Notes: a model not told the origin generated them from the sequence alone. Positions 1-10,984 are shown, counted from the stretch's first letter. The stretch: DNA of 64,000 bases from Gleimia europaea ACS-120-V-Col10b (GCF_000411155.1 NZ_KE150266.1:806001-870000); one strand, 5' to 3'. Numbers and translations are program-made.

Positions 1-1153
<1,153 letters not shown>

Positions 1154-1163
1154 TTCACGTTCC

Positions 1164-1868
1164 TCAAGAAATAAAGCCGAATGCGATAGCGACCGGCGGC
1201 AGCATGAACATCACGAACACGATTGCAGCAACAATGCCACCAATCACAACGGTGACGTGCTGGGTGTTGCGGCGTAGCCAGCCCATGGACTGCAGAGCCG
1301 ACCAGATGCCGTGACCGATGTGCATTGCAACGGTTCCTACAAAGACGGCGTACAGGACAACGAGAGCCGGGTTAGAGAAGGCTCCGATCATCCTCATGTA
1401 CGGGGACGTCTCGCTTGCGTCGAAGCCAGCGGGAATCGTTGCCGTAGTGAAGTGGAGAATGTGGAACGCGATCATGAACAGCAAGATCACTGCGGATACG
1501 CGCATGGTGCGCGCAGCGTAAGAGTCTGCAACGTTCTTCTTCACCGAGTAGCGGTCGGCGCGTGCCTTATTAGAAACACGCCAGGTGTGGAACGCTGCCA
1601 GGATGTGCACGAGCGCGAACAGAATCATTGCCGTGCGGAATATAACGATAAGTCCACCTTCAGGCAGTAGCGGATAGAAGGCGTCACCCTTCAGCCAGTG
1701 AGCGTATTCATCGTACGCCTCCTGGCCGAGGAACATCTTCAAGTTTCCGTACGCGTGGACGATAACGAACATGACGAAGAAGAGGCCGGAGATTGCCATC
1801 AGTTGCTTAACGAACACGTTCGTGTTCCAGGCACGGCGCTTCCTCGTTTCGAGATTTTTATTGGCCAT
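1164..1868 (-). CDS. sdhC: Succinate dehydrogenase cytochrome b subunit (b558 type)
   Basis: A 234-residue integral membrane protein with about five hydrophobic helices (roughly residues 23-45, 70-92, 118-140, 160-185 and 205-230) and histidines in or next to them (for example [26 protein letters not shown]) that would bind two haems. This is the single-subunit anchor of di-haem, menaquinone-reactive succinate dehydrogenases; no SdhD is needed. The frame is open for another nine codons upstream, but the ATG at 1868 gives the family-like N-terminus [10 protein letters not shown] and is preferred. First gene of the sdhC-sdhA operon. Confidence 0.92.
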   Translation of the reverse strand: MANKNLETRKRRAWNTNVFVKQLMAISGLFFVMFVIVHAYGNLKMFLGQEAYDEYAHWLKGDAFYPLLPEGGLIVIFRTAMILFALVHILAAFHTWRVSNKARADRYSVKKNVADSYAARTMRVSAVILLFMIAFHILHFTTATIPAGFDASETSPYMRMIGAFSNPALVVLYAVFVGTVAMHIGHGIWSALQSMGWLRRNTQHVTVVIGGIVAAIVFVMFMLPPVAIAFGFIS

Positions 1869-2148
1869 GTATTCAAGGGTACATACGTGACGCACAACTC
1901 ATGTCATATACGATCGTAACGACGGTGCAGACCCCTCGCACAAATTCCTACTTTTTGGCGATCTGCCGCGAATTGTCGAGCTTTGCCGGGGCGGCGAGGG
2001 CGCAGGGTTTACGATCGCTTCGAGCCCCTTTAATGGCGGAAAATCACGCCTATTAGGCAACAATTGAGTTTCATAATGACTGAATGTCGCAAAACTTGCC
2101 GCCACCAACTGTTCTTTACGGGTTATGAGGGCGCAGTTGGGACGGCGT
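1869..2148. other. Intergenic region upstream of sdhC
   Basis: 280 bp between the rimI stop and the sdhC start, both on the minus strand. It must hold the end of the rimI operon and the sdh promoter. TACGAT and TATATGAC stretches about 45-60 bp before the sdhC ATG are possible -10 elements, but none has a convincing -35 partner. No ORF, tRNA or strong hairpin is seen. tsaD, which often follows rimI in actinobacteria, is not here. Confidence 0.5.
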
Positions 2149-2733
2149 TTACTTAACGCCCGGAAGGTTTAACTCCATCACAACAGCGTCTTCGCGCGGG
2201 GCACGATAGTAGCGCGCAATCTTTGCGATCTGTTTGAAACCGCGCGATCTGTACAGGCCGATCGCGCTGGTGTTAGACGCGCGCACTTCCAACATGACGC
2301 TGCGGACCCGGCGTAGGGGGCGCGCAATGCCGGCAGGCCCAGCGCAAGATTCTTCGCTTCCACCGGGCAGTTCTAAATCGTTCTCTGGGCCCGTCGACGG
2401 CAGGTAGTGTACCTCCCGGGGCGTGTAAAACCGGGCGCTGGCAAGCACCTGTAGCAGGTGATCGAGTAGCGCGCCCGCTATTCCCCGGCCCCGGTATTGA
2501 TCTAGCACCCCGATGGTGAGCACATCGGCCACCTCGTTTATGCAAGCCCCGGCGGCGGCGATCAGCACGTTTTGGTCGAATACTCCAAAGTGGATGCGGT
2601 CGGGGCTAGAAAGCTCACCGGCCCAGCTGGCGCGGCTCCACTGGTCAGCCGTTGGGAAAACCTGCTGTTCAAAGTGCAACACCTGTTCCAAGTTGGCCCC
2701 GGTCAAAACCACCGGGGTGGGAGCTAGGTTCAC
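2149..2733 (-). CDS. rimI: Ribosomal-protein-alanine N-acetyltransferase-like GNAT protein
   Basis: A GNAT acetyltransferase of 194 residues. The acetyl-CoA pyrophosphate loop is the QYRGRGIAGALLD stretch (about residues 79-91), and the late ASNTSAIGLYRSRGF motif is typical of RimI, which acetylates the N-terminal alanine of ribosomal protein S18. The GTG start overlaps the tsaB stop (GTGA), so translation is coupled. RimI proteins are usually near 150-160 residues; here about 35-40 extra residues rich in Pro, Gly and Glu sit between the CoA-binding core and the last strands. The gene context (alr-tsaE-tsaB) supports RimI over other GNATs. The exact substrate is inferred. Confidence 0.82.
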   Translation of the reverse strand: MNLAPTPVVLTGANLEQVLHFEQQVFPTADQWSRASWAGELSSPDRIHFGVFDQNVLIAAAGACINEVADVLTIGVLDQYRGRGIAGALLDHLLQVLASARFYTPREVHYLPSTGPENDLELPGGSEESCAGPAGIARPLRRVRSVMLEVRASNTSAIGLYRSRGFKQIAKIARYYRAPREDAVVMELNLPGVK

Positions 2734-3398
2734 TTCTTTTCGCCGTGAATGTCTGGGCGGCGCAGATACTGCGGATCTACCAGGAAGTCCTCAACCCCAT
2801 TATCGAGGCGGGCGCGCACAATCCGTGACGCCACGGCCACATCAAATCCGGCAGTGCCGCGCGTACTGGGGAAAGCGTCCGGGTAGAGCTGGCAGGCTGG
2901 GCCCACAAACTCGACGTCGCCAGCGCGGAACTTGTTGGCCACACAATCAGCGGTGTTTACCGCCGGCCCTTCAATAACTTCAACATCGTTCGGGCCAGCC
3001 GCACGAATGTGCGCCCAATACACCTCGTGGCGGCGCGCGTCGGTAGTCACCACAACCTCGGCGCCAGGAGGCATGTCATCCAAGTATGAGCGTGCCAAAA
3101 CCTCCAGTGAACCAATACCGCGCACGGGGATTCCAGCCACGCGGCCAATCACCCGAGCAGTTACGAGGCCGGCGCGAAGCCCCGTGAAAGGAGCCGGCCC
3201 CGTACCGACAATCACCTGATCCAGGCCGGCCTCTTTTACCGTCTTACCAAGCCCCGCCTCACTAATTGAAAGCGAGATGAGCTCAGCGAGGCGTTCGGCA
3301 TGAGCGCGAGAGTTAGGCTCCGTATTTACCGTAGTGGCACCCTCCGTTACAACCGCAACTACCGCACCGCCGGAGGTGTCAATGCACAGGTCTTTCAT
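2730..3398 (-). CDS. tsaB: tRNA threonylcarbamoyladenosine biosynthesis protein TsaB
   Basis: A 222-residue TsaB/YeaZ protein of the ASKHA fold. The N-terminus MKDLCIDTSG and the VGTGPAPFTGLRAGLVTA stretch (about residues 65-82) are the family signature. TsaB is the inactive partner that holds TsaD and TsaE in the complex placing threonylcarbamoyl on A37 of ANN-decoding tRNAs. It overlaps tsaE upstream (ATGA) and rimI downstream (GTGA) by 4 bp each. TsaD is not next to it in this genome. Confidence 0.93.
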   Translation of the reverse strand: MKDLCIDTSGGAVVAVVTEGATTVNTEPNSRAHAERLAELISLSISEAGLGKTVKEAGLDQVIVGTGPAPFTGLRAGLVTARVIGRVAGIPVRGIGSLEVLARSYLDDMPPGAEVVVTTDARRHEVYWAHIRAAGPNDVEVIEGPAVNTADCVANKFRAGDVEFVGPACQLYPDAFPSTRGTAGFDVAVASRIVRARLDNGVEDFLVDPQYLRRPDIHGEKK

Positions 3399-3916
3399 GC
3401 GTATGCTCCCTCAACTGCTTCGCGAAGCGTTTCTTCAAGCGCATCCTCTCCACTCCAACGCGGGCCTACCGGGTTGAAAGTGACCTCACGAATGTTGGAA
3501 TCAGCGTGCTCCAGGTTTTCACTCAAATCGTCCACGGCGGCCGGGTTTTTGAACGTGACTTCAAGGCGGTTTGCAGAAAGCGACTCGGTTTTGCCCTCGC
3601 CCCACTCGACAACCAACACGGACTCTTCCAGCGCCGTGTCAAGATCCAAGGTTTCTAGATCATCAAGATCCTTAATGCGATACGCATCCACGTGTACCAA
3701 ATCTGGATTGCCCTTATGCACGCGCGCAATGATGAACGTGGGGGAAGCAACACGCCCCTTCACCCCCATCGCGCGGCCAAGCCCCTGCGTGAACGTGGTC
3801 TTGCCCGTGCCAAGATCACCGGTGAGCATGATCATGTCGCCCCCGCACACAAACTGGGCAAGAGCTGCCCCCAAGTTGCGCGTATCATCCGCGCTTCTTG
3901 CAGTAATCGTAAACAT
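3395..3916 (-). CDS. tsaE: tRNA threonylcarbamoyladenosine biosynthesis ATPase TsaE
   Basis: A 173-residue P-loop ATPase. The Walker A motif GDLGTGKTT is at residues 33-41 and the VVEWGEG motif follows the Walker B region. TsaE drives turnover of the TsaB-TsaD complex in t6A synthesis. The start codon has an AAGGAAG site just upstream. It lies 27 bp after alr and overlaps tsaB by 4 bp. At 173 residues it is a little longer than the usual 150-160; the extra residues are at the C-terminus. Confidence 0.94.
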   Translation of the reverse strand: MFTITARSADDTRNLGAALAQFVCGGDMIMLTGDLGTGKTTFTQGLGRAMGVKGRVASPTFIIARVHKGNPDLVHVDAYRIKDLDDLETLDLDTALEESVLVVEWGEGKTESLSANRLEVTFKNPAAVDDLSENLEHADSNIREVTFNPVGPRWSGEDALEETLREAVEGAYA

Positions 3917-3943
3917 GGTCTTCCTTTACGTATCAGCGCCGCT

Positions 3944-5128
3944 CTAAGAGTACGCTCTTGGCACGCGCGCACCCAACCGAGTGATGATCTCGTAATTGAT
4001 AGTGCCGCACGCCTGCGCCCAATCATCGGCAAGCGGACACCCGGGCGTATTTTCTGCCTTGGGATTTCCAAACAGCACCACGGTGTCGCCGGCCAGGGCG
4101 GGCGGCTGGCTACCTGCCACCGGCCCAAGGTCGATCACAAACTGATCCATACACACGCGCCCAACCACGCGCGTGTCGATCCTCCCCGCGCGCGTGTACA
4201 CGCTGACCGGACCTTTACCTGCAGCGTGGCGAGGAATCCCGTCCCCATATCCGAGGGGGACAAGGCCAAGCCAACGATCCGTGGGAGCCACCCATGTTCC
4301 TCCATATGAAACGGTTTGGCCGCGCGGCACACGCTTGACCTGCACCAGGTCAGCTTTTAACGTCATCACCGGTTGTAGCCCCAAATCGAGGGAGGCCGAA
4401 TGGTGCGGATCTGGGGAAAGCCCATATAAGCCAATGCCATCGCGCACCATGTCAAAATGAGCGTCCTCATGCCAAATCTGCCCCGACGTTGCCGCCAGGT
4501 GGCGAGCGAACCCAGTCAGGCCAACGTTTGCAGCTGCCTGCACCGCCTCGTTGAAAATCTTGATTTGAAGCCGGGTGGCTTGCTTGCCCTCCTCACCGGC
4601 CTCGTCAGCGCGCGCCAAATGCGACCACACGCCCACGACGTTCGCGTGCTTGGCTTTGCTTGCGGCGAGCGCGAGGGCAGGGAACTCGGTGGAGATTGCT
4701 CCCGCGCGGCCCATTCCCGTGTCCACTTTCAAGTGGATGCGAGCGGGTAGCCCCTGCCGCTCAATCAGGTGAAGCTGATCCAGGTTAGACACCGACAGTT
4801 CGATTCCGGCTTCGATCGCTTGGCGAATGGCGGCCTCATCGGCTACCGGCAGAATCCAACTGAAAACACTTACCTGGGAAAACCCTTCCCGTTTAAGGAA
4901 ATCGCTCAGCTCAAGAGCCTCGGCAAGCTGGGCGATACCCAGAATGTCGTAGCCTGCGAGGGCAAGTGCGCGGGCAACCTGGTGTCTGCCATGCCCGTAG
5001 GCGTCCGCTTTCACTATTCCCAAGTGGCGAACCTCCGGAGCGAAATGGCGCATGCGCGCAGCATTTGCTACAAGCGCGGCAACATCGACCTCGGCAACTG
5101 CCGGATAGTGCGCTAACTGTTCACTCAC
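3944..5128 (-). CDS. alr: Alanine racemase
   Basis: PLP-dependent fold-type III enzyme making D-alanine for peptidoglycan. The PLP lysine lies in the VKADAYGHG motif near residue 40, and the C-terminal beta-domain tyrosine is in QTVSYGGTW. The frame is open from an ATG at 5134, but the AGGGGA ribosome site touches that ATG. The GTG at 5128 sits 6 bases after it, so I prefer GTG (394 residues; 396 from ATG). The gene is in the nnr-gtrA-alr-tsaE-tsaB-rimI operon. Three copies of an 11-bp repeat lie directly upstream. Confidence 0.95.
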   Translation of the reverse strand: MSEQLAHYPAVAEVDVAALVANAARMRHFAPEVRHLGIVKADAYGHGRHQVARALALAGYDILGIAQLAEALELSDFLKREGFSQVSVFSWILPVADEAAIRQAIEAGIELSVSNLDQLHLIERQGLPARIHLKVDTGMGRAGAISTEFPALALAASKAKHANVVGVWSHLARADEAGEEGKQATRLQIKIFNEAVQAAANVGLTGFARHLAATSGQIWHEDAHFDMVRDGIGLYGLSPDPHHSASLDLGLQPVMTLKADLVQVKRVPRGQTVSYGGTWVAPTDRWLGLVPLGYGDGIPRHAAGKGPVSVYTRAGRIDTRVVGRVCMDQFVIDLGPVAGSQPPALAGDTVVLFGNPKAENTPGCPLADDWAQACGTINYEIITRLGARVPRAYS

Positions 5129-5149
5129 TGCCATTCCCCTAGAGACCGT

Positions 5150-5182
5150 GACACTACTTGGACGCTACCTGGACACTACTTG
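5150..5182. repeat. Three tandem 11-bp repeats between gtrA and alr
   Basis: On the plus strand the units are GACACTACTTG (5150-5160), GACGCTACCTG (5161-5171) and GACACTACTTG (5172-5182). The first and third are identical and the middle one differs at two positions. The array covers the last codons and stop of gtrA and ends about 20 bp before the alr start. The 11-bp period is close to one helical turn. It could be an operator, a slippage product or simply inert. Confidence 0.9.
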
Positions 5183-5694
5183 CGGGTGGCATCGGTTTTG
5201 CTTGCGAACACTACAAAACGCTGACCCGCGTAGTTCAACGCCACAAACAAAATCATACCGAGGCCCATGGACAAGTTATCCGCAACCTTCACCGAAAGCC
5301 CCGAAGTAAGCGCGTAAACCAGCGGTTTGGCCAGACCGTAAGCAACCAGGTAGCACACGGCGATGTTCAAGATGAACAGCCACACCTGGCGCAGCGAACG
5401 CTCCTTGTTTTGGAACGTGAAGTACTTATTGAGCACAAAACTCACAATCGAACCAATGATGTAGTTCAGCGCCGAGGACACCCAATAGCCAAAACCCAGC
5501 CAGTTATACGCCAAAAACATGACGGACGTGCCCACGATCGTGTTCACAATACCCACCAGGATGAACTTCCAGGTAGTTGCGTCAATCAACTTGCGGCGAG
5601 GCGGTTCGGCAAACGCCTGGGGCTCGGCGGGTGCCGGAGGGTCGGCCGGTGTCGAGGGGTCGACCGGTGTTGGGGTTTGCGGGTTTTCAATCAC
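5176..5694 (-). CDS. GtrA family membrane protein
   Basis: A 172-residue protein with a Pro-rich cytoplasmic N-terminus (residues 1-34) and four predicted membrane helices at about 43-65, 70-92, 104-126 and 143-162. Its sequence matches the GtrA/DPMS family: WKFILVGIVNTIVGTS in helix 1 and FVLNKYFTF after helix 2. Family members are linked to flipping polyprenyl-phosphate sugars in wall or O-antigen glycosylation. The GTG start overlaps the nnr stop as GTGA. Its place before alr in a wall-related operon fits, but the substrate is unknown. Confidence 0.85.
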   Translation of the reverse strand: MIENPQTPTPVDPSTPADPPAPAEPQAFAEPPRRKLIDATTWKFILVGIVNTIVGTSVMFLAYNWLGFGYWVSSALNYIIGSIVSFVLNKYFTFQNKERSLRQVWLFILNIAVCYLVAYGLAKPLVYALTSGLSVKVADNLSMGLGMILFVALNYAGQRFVVFASKTDATRK

Positions 5695-7289
5695 AGAGCC
5701 TCCCGGGCAGAATGCTTGCGCGCCTGCAGGGCCTGACCAAAAGCTCCGGGCAGATTGCGCGCAATATCAGAAGCCGCTATCGGGCGGCCACCTTCTAAAC
5801 CATAACCTGGGCGCAGAGCAACCCCACCGGCCTGCCCATCCGCGTCCTCGAATCCAGCCGCGCGCCGTGCCGCCACCCCGTGCAACCAAACACCGGCCGC
5901 CACTGCGCGAGCTAGCTCCTCCCAGTCGAGGCTGCCAGCTTCCTCCTCGACGCGCGCCTGCACGCCGGCCAGAACAGCCGCAATCACGCCGGCAAGGACG
6001 TCGCCAGAGCCGGCTGTACCCGCCCACGCCGGGGCCTGCGCCTGCACAAACACGTGGCCGCGCGGGCTCACAATCAGCGTGGCCGCGCCCTTCAGTGCGA
6101 TCACCGCGCCAGATAGGCCGGCCAGGCGCATAGCGGTCTTGATTGGGGCTTCCTCCACTCGTTCGCGCGTCCATTCAGACTCATCCAGGATCGACAGCGC
6201 CTCGGCGGCCTCGCCCGCATGCGGCGTCCACACCATCTGCTGCGCACCAGCTTGGCCAGAATGAACCAGTTGTGCTGCCACCGAGATCGCGCCCGCATCA
6301 ACCACTAGGGGAACTTTGGCCGCAAAAATCTGCGTAGCTATCCGGCTGCGGTCCTCCAGATTCTGCGGGTCCAGACCGCATCCCACCGCCACCGCTTGCA
6401 CGCGGCCGTCCACGGTCACGGCCTCGGGAGCGGCCGCCAACACTAGGGCACGCGCAGCTTCATCAGTGACGAGGCGAATCATGCCGGCCCCAGCTCCGCG
6501 CGCTCCCAGGGTGGCCAGAACCGCTGCACCCGGATATTTTTGTGAGCCCACCGCCAAGCGCACCACGCCGCGCGAATACTTGTGGTCCGTAGCAGAAGGA
6601 ATAGCAACAACCTCACGCACGTCAGCGGCTTCAAGTACGCGCGCAAAATGCGGGCCCAGCTCGAGCCCTAAATCCACCAGGCGAACCTCACTCTGGTGGT
6701 AGCACGCGGGTGGGAACACCGCCGATGGTTTCAACGCGCCCATCGTCACCACAATGTCAGCGCGCAACGCACCTCCTGGAACCATGCCGTCCGGAGTTGC
6801 CAGCCCCGACGGCACGTCCACGGCCACCACTTTGCGAGCGGGTAACTGCAACCTCACATTTTCCAACGTTGTCACGATGGAGGCCAGTGGTTCTTTCAAC
6901 GCCCCTTCGGCTCCCGTACCCACGATGCCATCGATCCAGACAGTTGCGGGCGTAAGAAGCGGCAAAATGTCGGCGGAGTTCAGCGCCGGCTGGTAGATCT
7001 GCACGCCGGCCTCCCGCGCGGCGGCCAGCGCCCGCTCGTGCGGATGATCGCTCAAAAGGACTACCTTGGCTGGCACGCCCTCACGACGCAAGAACGCGGC
7101 TGCGTACAGGGCGTCTCCCCCGTTATCACCGCCACCAACAAGGGCAGCTACCTCACCTGCCTCGTACACGTCTTGCACCGCGTTAGCAACGCCTCGTGCC
7201 GCGCGCTTCATCAGCTCATCTGGGCCCGCCGCTTTCACGGCTGTGGCCTCCCGCGCGCGAATCATTGACACGCTAAAAACTCGCTGCAT
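5691..7289 (-). CDS. nnr: Bifunctional NAD(P)HX epimerase/dehydratase
   Basis: A 532-residue fusion that repairs hydrated NAD(P)H. The N-terminal YjeF-type epimerase domain (about 1-215) carries [17 protein letters not shown] at 51-67. The C-terminal ribokinase-like dehydratase domain (about 220-500) carries [19 protein letters not shown] and the nucleotide-binding [11 protein letters not shown] loop near residue 425. The ATG at 7289 is 90 bp from the divergent coaA start. The gene heads the operon with gtrA, alr and tsaE. Linkage of this gene to alr and tsaE is common in bacteria. Confidence 0.95.
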   Translation of the reverse strand: MQRVFSVSMIRAREATAVKAAGPDELMKRAARGVANAVQDVYEAGEVAALVGGGDNGGDALYAAAFLRREGVPAKVVLLSDHPHERALAAAREAGVQIYQPALNSADILPLLTPATVWIDGIVGTGAEGALKEPLASIVTTLENVRLQLPARKVVAVDVPSGLATPDGMVPGGALRADIVVTMGALKPSAVFPPACYHQSEVRLVDLGLELGPHFARVLEAADVREVVAIPSATDHKYSRGVVRLAVGSQKYPGAAVLATLGARGAGAGMIRLVTDEAARALVLAAAPEAVTVDGRVQAVAVGCGLDPQNLEDRSRIATQIFAAKVPLVVDAGAISVAAQLVHSGQAGAQQMVWTPHAGEAAEALSILDESEWTRERVEEAPIKTAMRLAGLSGAVIALKGAATLIVSPRGHVFVQAQAPAWAGTAGSGDVLAGVIAAVLAGVQARVEEEAGSLDWEELARAVAAGVWLHGVAARRAAGFEDADGQAGGVALRPGYGLEGGRPIAASDIARNLPGAFGQALQARKHSAREAL

Positions 7290-7379
7290 TTGCCCTCCTC
7301 AACTACACAACTTTACGTCCAAAACCACAACGCCATAACCGAAGGCGAAAAAACGCGAAAAATCAGGCAAAATAGTTGC

Positions 7380-8348
7380 GTGCAATTGAACCCGCCCGCC
7401 CAGTTCTCTACAGAACCATCGCCGTTCCAACGTTTCACGCGTGAAGCCTGGAGCGACCTTGCAGATTCAACGCCGCTACCTTTAACCGGGGAGGACGTTG
7501 AGCGGATCTCCAGCCTCGGCGACCCGATGGATCTAGCGGAAGTAGACGCCATTTACCGTCCGATTTCAGCACTTTTACAAATGTATGTGAACTCGGCACG
7601 AAGGCTGTCACACGACCGGCACTATTTTCTGCGCGAACCCCACCGCCCCCCGGTACCGTTCATCATTGGCGTGGCCGGATCAGTAGCGGTAGGTAAGTCC
7701 TCAACCGCGCGCCTGCTACGAGAGCTACTGCGGCGCTGGCCAAACACTCCGCGCGTCCAACTGATTGCAACGGATGGTTTCTTGCTTCCCAACGCCGTGT
7801 TGAATGAGCGGGGCATCATGGCAAAGAAGGGATTCCCTGAATCATACGATCGCATGGCGCTCATGAAGTTCATGGCCGACGTGAAATCGGGCCAGTCCGG
7901 CGTTACCGCCCCGGTATACTCCCACCTCACTTACGACATTGTTCCTGGCGAACACGAAGTAGTGAACCAGCCAGATATCCTCATTGTTGAGGGGCTGAAC
8001 GTCCTCCAGGCTGCAAGAACCGCGAAAGACCAGACGGGCGCGGTAGCGGTTTCGGACTACTTCGATTTTTCGATTTACGTAGACGCGGATCAAGATCACA
8101 TCGAATCTTGGTACATCAACCGTTTCTTGAAACTGCGTTCAACCGCGTTCAGTGACGAGAACTCGTATTTCCGCGCGTACGCAAATTTGACAGACGAGGA
8201 GGCCGTGGCGCGCGCCCACGACATTTGGAACACCATTAACTTGCCTAACCTGACGGACAACATTTTGCCCACCCGCGAGCGCGCTACCCTGGTTATTCGT
8301 AAGGGAGCTGACCACCGGGTTAGAGAGCTACGGTTACGCAAAATCTGA
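7380..8348 (+). CDS. coaA: Pantothenate kinase, type I
   Basis: Phosphorylates pantothenate in the first step of CoA synthesis. From a GTG at 7380 it has 322 residues, the usual size, with the P-loop [12 protein letters not shown] at about 97-108 followed by the type I motifs [11 protein letters not shown] and GFPESYDR. The frame is open upstream to a TTG at 7290, but that stretch has no family similarity. GTG at 7380 (or TTG at 7386) is preferred. A CAAAAT stretch 7-12 bases before the GTG may be a -10 element, which would make the mRNA leaderless; this is inference. Confidence 0.9.
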   Translation: MQLNPPAQFSTEPSPFQRFTREAWSDLADSTPLPLTGEDVERISSLGDPMDLAEVDAIYRPISALLQMYVNSARRLSHDRHYFLREPHRPPVPFIIGVAGSVAVGKSSTARLLRELLRRWPNTPRVQLIATDGFLLPNAVLNERGIMAKKGFPESYDRMALMKFMADVKSGQSGVTAPVYSHLTYDIVPGEHEVVNQPDILIVEGLNVLQAARTAKDQTGAVAVSDYFDFSIYVDADQDHIESWYINRFLKLRSTAFSDENSYFRAYANLTDEEAVARAHDIWNTINLPNLTDNILPTRERATLVIRKGADHRVRELRLRKI

Positions 8349-8372
8349 AACTAGGTTGAGAAGAAAACACCC

Positions 8373-9620
8373 ATGACACACCAGCATGCACACATTTCTC
8401 GCACCGCTGAGGCTTCCACAACGTCGCCGAAGGCGCGCCTTGTGATCATTGTTTTGCTTGCCCTCATCACGGCTTTAACCGCTGTTGGAGCGTACGTGCT
8501 ACGGCCTAACTGGGCAGGGCTTGAGCACGTTCAGGCACATACGGGTTTCCAAACCGCGCCTGGTATTTCTAGAGAGCGTGCGCAGATTCTGCAAGTAGAC
8601 CCCCAGTGTGGCAGCACCGCTTTGACCGCGAGCGGAGAGCATTCTTGTGTCACGCTTACCGTCCGACTAACCACAGGGGAGGACGCGGGTAAGGAAGTTG
8701 TGATGGAATCTCCCGGCCCGGCCGCCGCCTCGCACCTGTCGGTGGGAGACGTGATTCAGGTAATCAGTTCGCCCGGCCCAAACGGTGCTCCCACTTACAG
8801 TTTTACAGGGATCGAGCGCAACCTACCGATCCTCCTGTTCGCATTGCTGTTCGTTTTGGTTGTGTTGGCGGTAGCGCGAGCCAAAGGCGCGATGGCCCTG
8901 GTTGGGCTTGCCTTTGCCGTGCTGGTCCTCGCTCGTTTCATGTTGCCGTCGCTGGCGTCGGGACGGCCCGGAATTTTGGTTGGCGTGGTTGGGTCGAGCG
9001 CGATCATGCTGGTTGTGATTCATGTTGCGCACGGTTTTTCGATGCGCACGGCCTCCGCGATGCTGGGCACGTTTGCAGGCTTGGTGTTGGCTGCTTTTCT
9101 TGGCACCGTTGCAACGAGGTTTGGGCACCTGTCTGGCTTTGTTGACGAGACCGCATTTAACTTGTCCGCAAGCTTACCGAACTTGGATATGAGCCAGCTT
9201 TTGGTTGCGGCCATTATTTTGAGTGGGCTGGGCGTATTGAACGATGTGACTATCACGCAGTCCTCCGCAGTTTGGGAGTTGCGGATCGCCTCCCCCACCT
9301 ACACGAAGCGCGAGATCTACTATAGTGCGATGCGCATTGGCCGCGACCACATTGCCTCCACTATCTATACGATCGTGTTTGCCTACACTGGAGCCGCATT
9401 GGCGTCCGTAATGCTGATTGCGCTGTTTTACGACCAGCCTTTATCAGACCTGTTCACGGTGGAGAGCTTGGCGGCCGAAGCCCTCCAGATCTTCGCGTCC
9501 GGTAGCGCCCTCATTTTGAGTGTGCCCATCACAACCGCGATTGCAGTTGCGGCAGTGCGCGGGCCGCAAGCCCCCACGGACAAGCAAACGCCGGAAGCAC
9601 AACAAGCGCTCCCGGCGTAA
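8373..9620 (+). CDS. YibE/F family membrane protein
   Basis: A 415-residue membrane protein. A single helix at about 24-44 leads to an extracytoplasmic region to about 145. Several helices then carry the YibE/F domain, with GVLNDVTITQSSAVWEL (about 288-304) and the RIGRDHIASTIYTIVFAY stretch, both characteristic of the family. Its function is unsettled; it has been discussed as a transporter-like protein. It follows coaA by 24 bp and is convergent with glmM, with only 17 bp between the stops. The last codons can fold into an ACGCCGG/CCGGCGT hairpin. Confidence 0.85.
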   Translation: MTHQHAHISRTAEASTTSPKARLVIIVLLALITALTAVGAYVLRPNWAGLEHVQAHTGFQTAPGISRERAQILQVDPQCGSTALTASGEHSCVTLTVRLTTGEDAGKEVVMESPGPAAASHLSVGDVIQVISSPGPNGAPTYSFTGIERNLPILLFALLFVLVVLAVARAKGAMALVGLAFAVLVLARFMLPSLASGRPGILVGVVGSSAIMLVVIHVAHGFSMRTASAMLGTFAGLVLAAFLGTVATRFGHLSGFVDETAFNLSASLPNLDMSQLLVAAIILSGLGVLNDVTITQSSAVWELRIASPTYTKREIYYSAMRIGRDHIASTIYTIVFAYTGAALASVMLIALFYDQPLSDLFTVESLAAEALQIFASGSALILSVPITTAIAVAAVRGPQAPTDKQTPEAQQALPA

Positions 9621-9637
9621 GGCGAACGTAACTGACC

Positions 9638-10984
9638 TTAAAGCGTCAAACGCTCCTTCACCACGTCGGCGATTAGGCCGGCCTCGCGATCGGCCTGCTC
9701 CTGGGTTGCTGCCTCAACCATGACTCGCACCAGCGGCTCCGTGCCCGACGGGCGCAACACCACGCGGCCGGTCTCCCCCAGACGCTCTTCCGCTTCGCGA
9801 ACCGCAGCCACAACTGCCTCGTCATCGGTACGCTTCTTATCCACTCCGCCCACGTTGATCAAAATCTGCGGCAAGCGCTTCACAAAGGCCGTAGCCTCCG
9901 CCAGCGAACGGTCCGTCTCTTTCAACATGCGCGCAATCAACAACGACGTGAGCACGCCATCACCCGTCGTCGCATGATGGGAGGCAATCACGTGACCGGA
10001 CTGCTCGCCGCCAAGCGTGTAACCCTTCGCCCGCATTTCCTCCAACACGTAACGGTCACCAACAGCTGTCTGCACAGTCTTAATGCCCTGCTCCTTCATC
10101 GCCAGCACCAGACCCAGATTCGACATCACCGTAATCACCAGCGTGTCATCAAACAACTTGCCGCGCCTACGCAAATCCAGCGCCAAAGCGCCCATGATCT
10201 TGTCACCATCAACCAGGTTGCCGTCAGCGTCAACCGCCAAACAACGGTCCGCGTCACCGTCATACGCCACCCCAAAATCAGCCTTTGACGCCACGGTGAA
10301 CGCCTGCAGCTGCTCCGGATGAGTAGACCCACAATCGTGGTTAATGTTCCGCCCATCAGGCGACGCGTTAATCACCACCACGTCAGCGCCGGCCTCTCGC
10401 AGCGCCTCCGGGCCAAACCTAGATGCTGAACCGTTCGCCGCATCAACCGCGATGCGCATCCCCTTCAACGACGTGCCAACCGCACCCACCAGATGCTCAA
10501 TATACGAGGAGGAAGCGCGCGAATCGTCAAACTCTATCTCCCCCACCGCGTCACCCACCGGGCGCTCCCACGGCTCCCCAATCAAACGCTCGATCGTATC
10601 CTCAACGCGGTCCTCCAACTTGAAACCGCCATGCGCGAAAAACTTAATACCATTATCCGGCATCGGATTGTGCGACGCCGAAATCATCGCGCCCAGCTCC
10701 ACGTTCTCCGTAGCCGTCAAATGCGCAACCATCGGAGTAGTAGCCACACCAATACGCGTCACGTCCATACCAGCCGCCGCCAGACCAGCGGCCAACGCGT
10801 GATCCAAAAACTCACCCGAGACGCGCGTGTCACGGCCAATAATCGCACGCGGACGCGTCCCTGAACCATTAGAAGAACGCGCCACATACCTCGCGGCAGC
10901 CTCCCCCAGTTCCAACGCCAAATGCGGGGTGATATCCCTATTCGCGAGCCCCCGCACACCATCAGTACCAAACATCCGAGGCAT
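9638..10984 (-). CDS. glmM: Phosphoglucosamine mutase
   Basis: Interconverts glucosamine-6-phosphate and glucosamine-1-phosphate on the way to UDP-GlcNAc, which feeds peptidoglycan and also WecB in this window. It has 448 residues with the N-terminal FGTDGVRG signature, the phosphoserine loop ISASHNP (Ser104), the metal loop AYDGDADRC and the phosphate-binding RPSGTEPLVRVM near the C-terminus. It lies downstream of rplM-rpsI, the usual actinobacterial arrangement, but a strong terminator separates them here. Confidence 0.96.
   Translation of the reverse strand: MPRMFGTDGVRGLANRDITPHLALELGEAAARYVARSSNGSGTRPRAIIGRDTRVSGEFLDHALAAGLAAAGMDVTRIGVATTPMVAHLTATENVELGAMISASHNPMPDNGIKFFAHGGFKLEDRVEDTIERLIGEPWERPVGDAVGEIEFDDSRASSSYIEHLVGAVGTSLKGMRIAVDAANGSASRFGPEALREAGADVVVINASPDGRNINHDCGSTHPEQLQAFTVASKADFGVAYDGDADRCLAVDADGNLVDGDKIMGALALDLRRRGKLFDDTLVITVMSNLGLVLAMKEQGIKTVQTAVGDRYVLEEMRAKGYTLGGEQSGHVIASHHATTGDGVLTSLLIARMLKETDRSLAEATAFVKRLPQILINVGGVDKKRTDDEAVVAAVREAEERLGETGRVVLRPSGTEPLVRVMVEAATQEQADREAGLIADVVKERLTL

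Noticed and set aside
7290..7379. N-terminal extension of coaA by 30 codons from a TTG
   Set aside because: The stretch has no pantothenate kinase similarity and would start only one base after the divergent nnr start codon.
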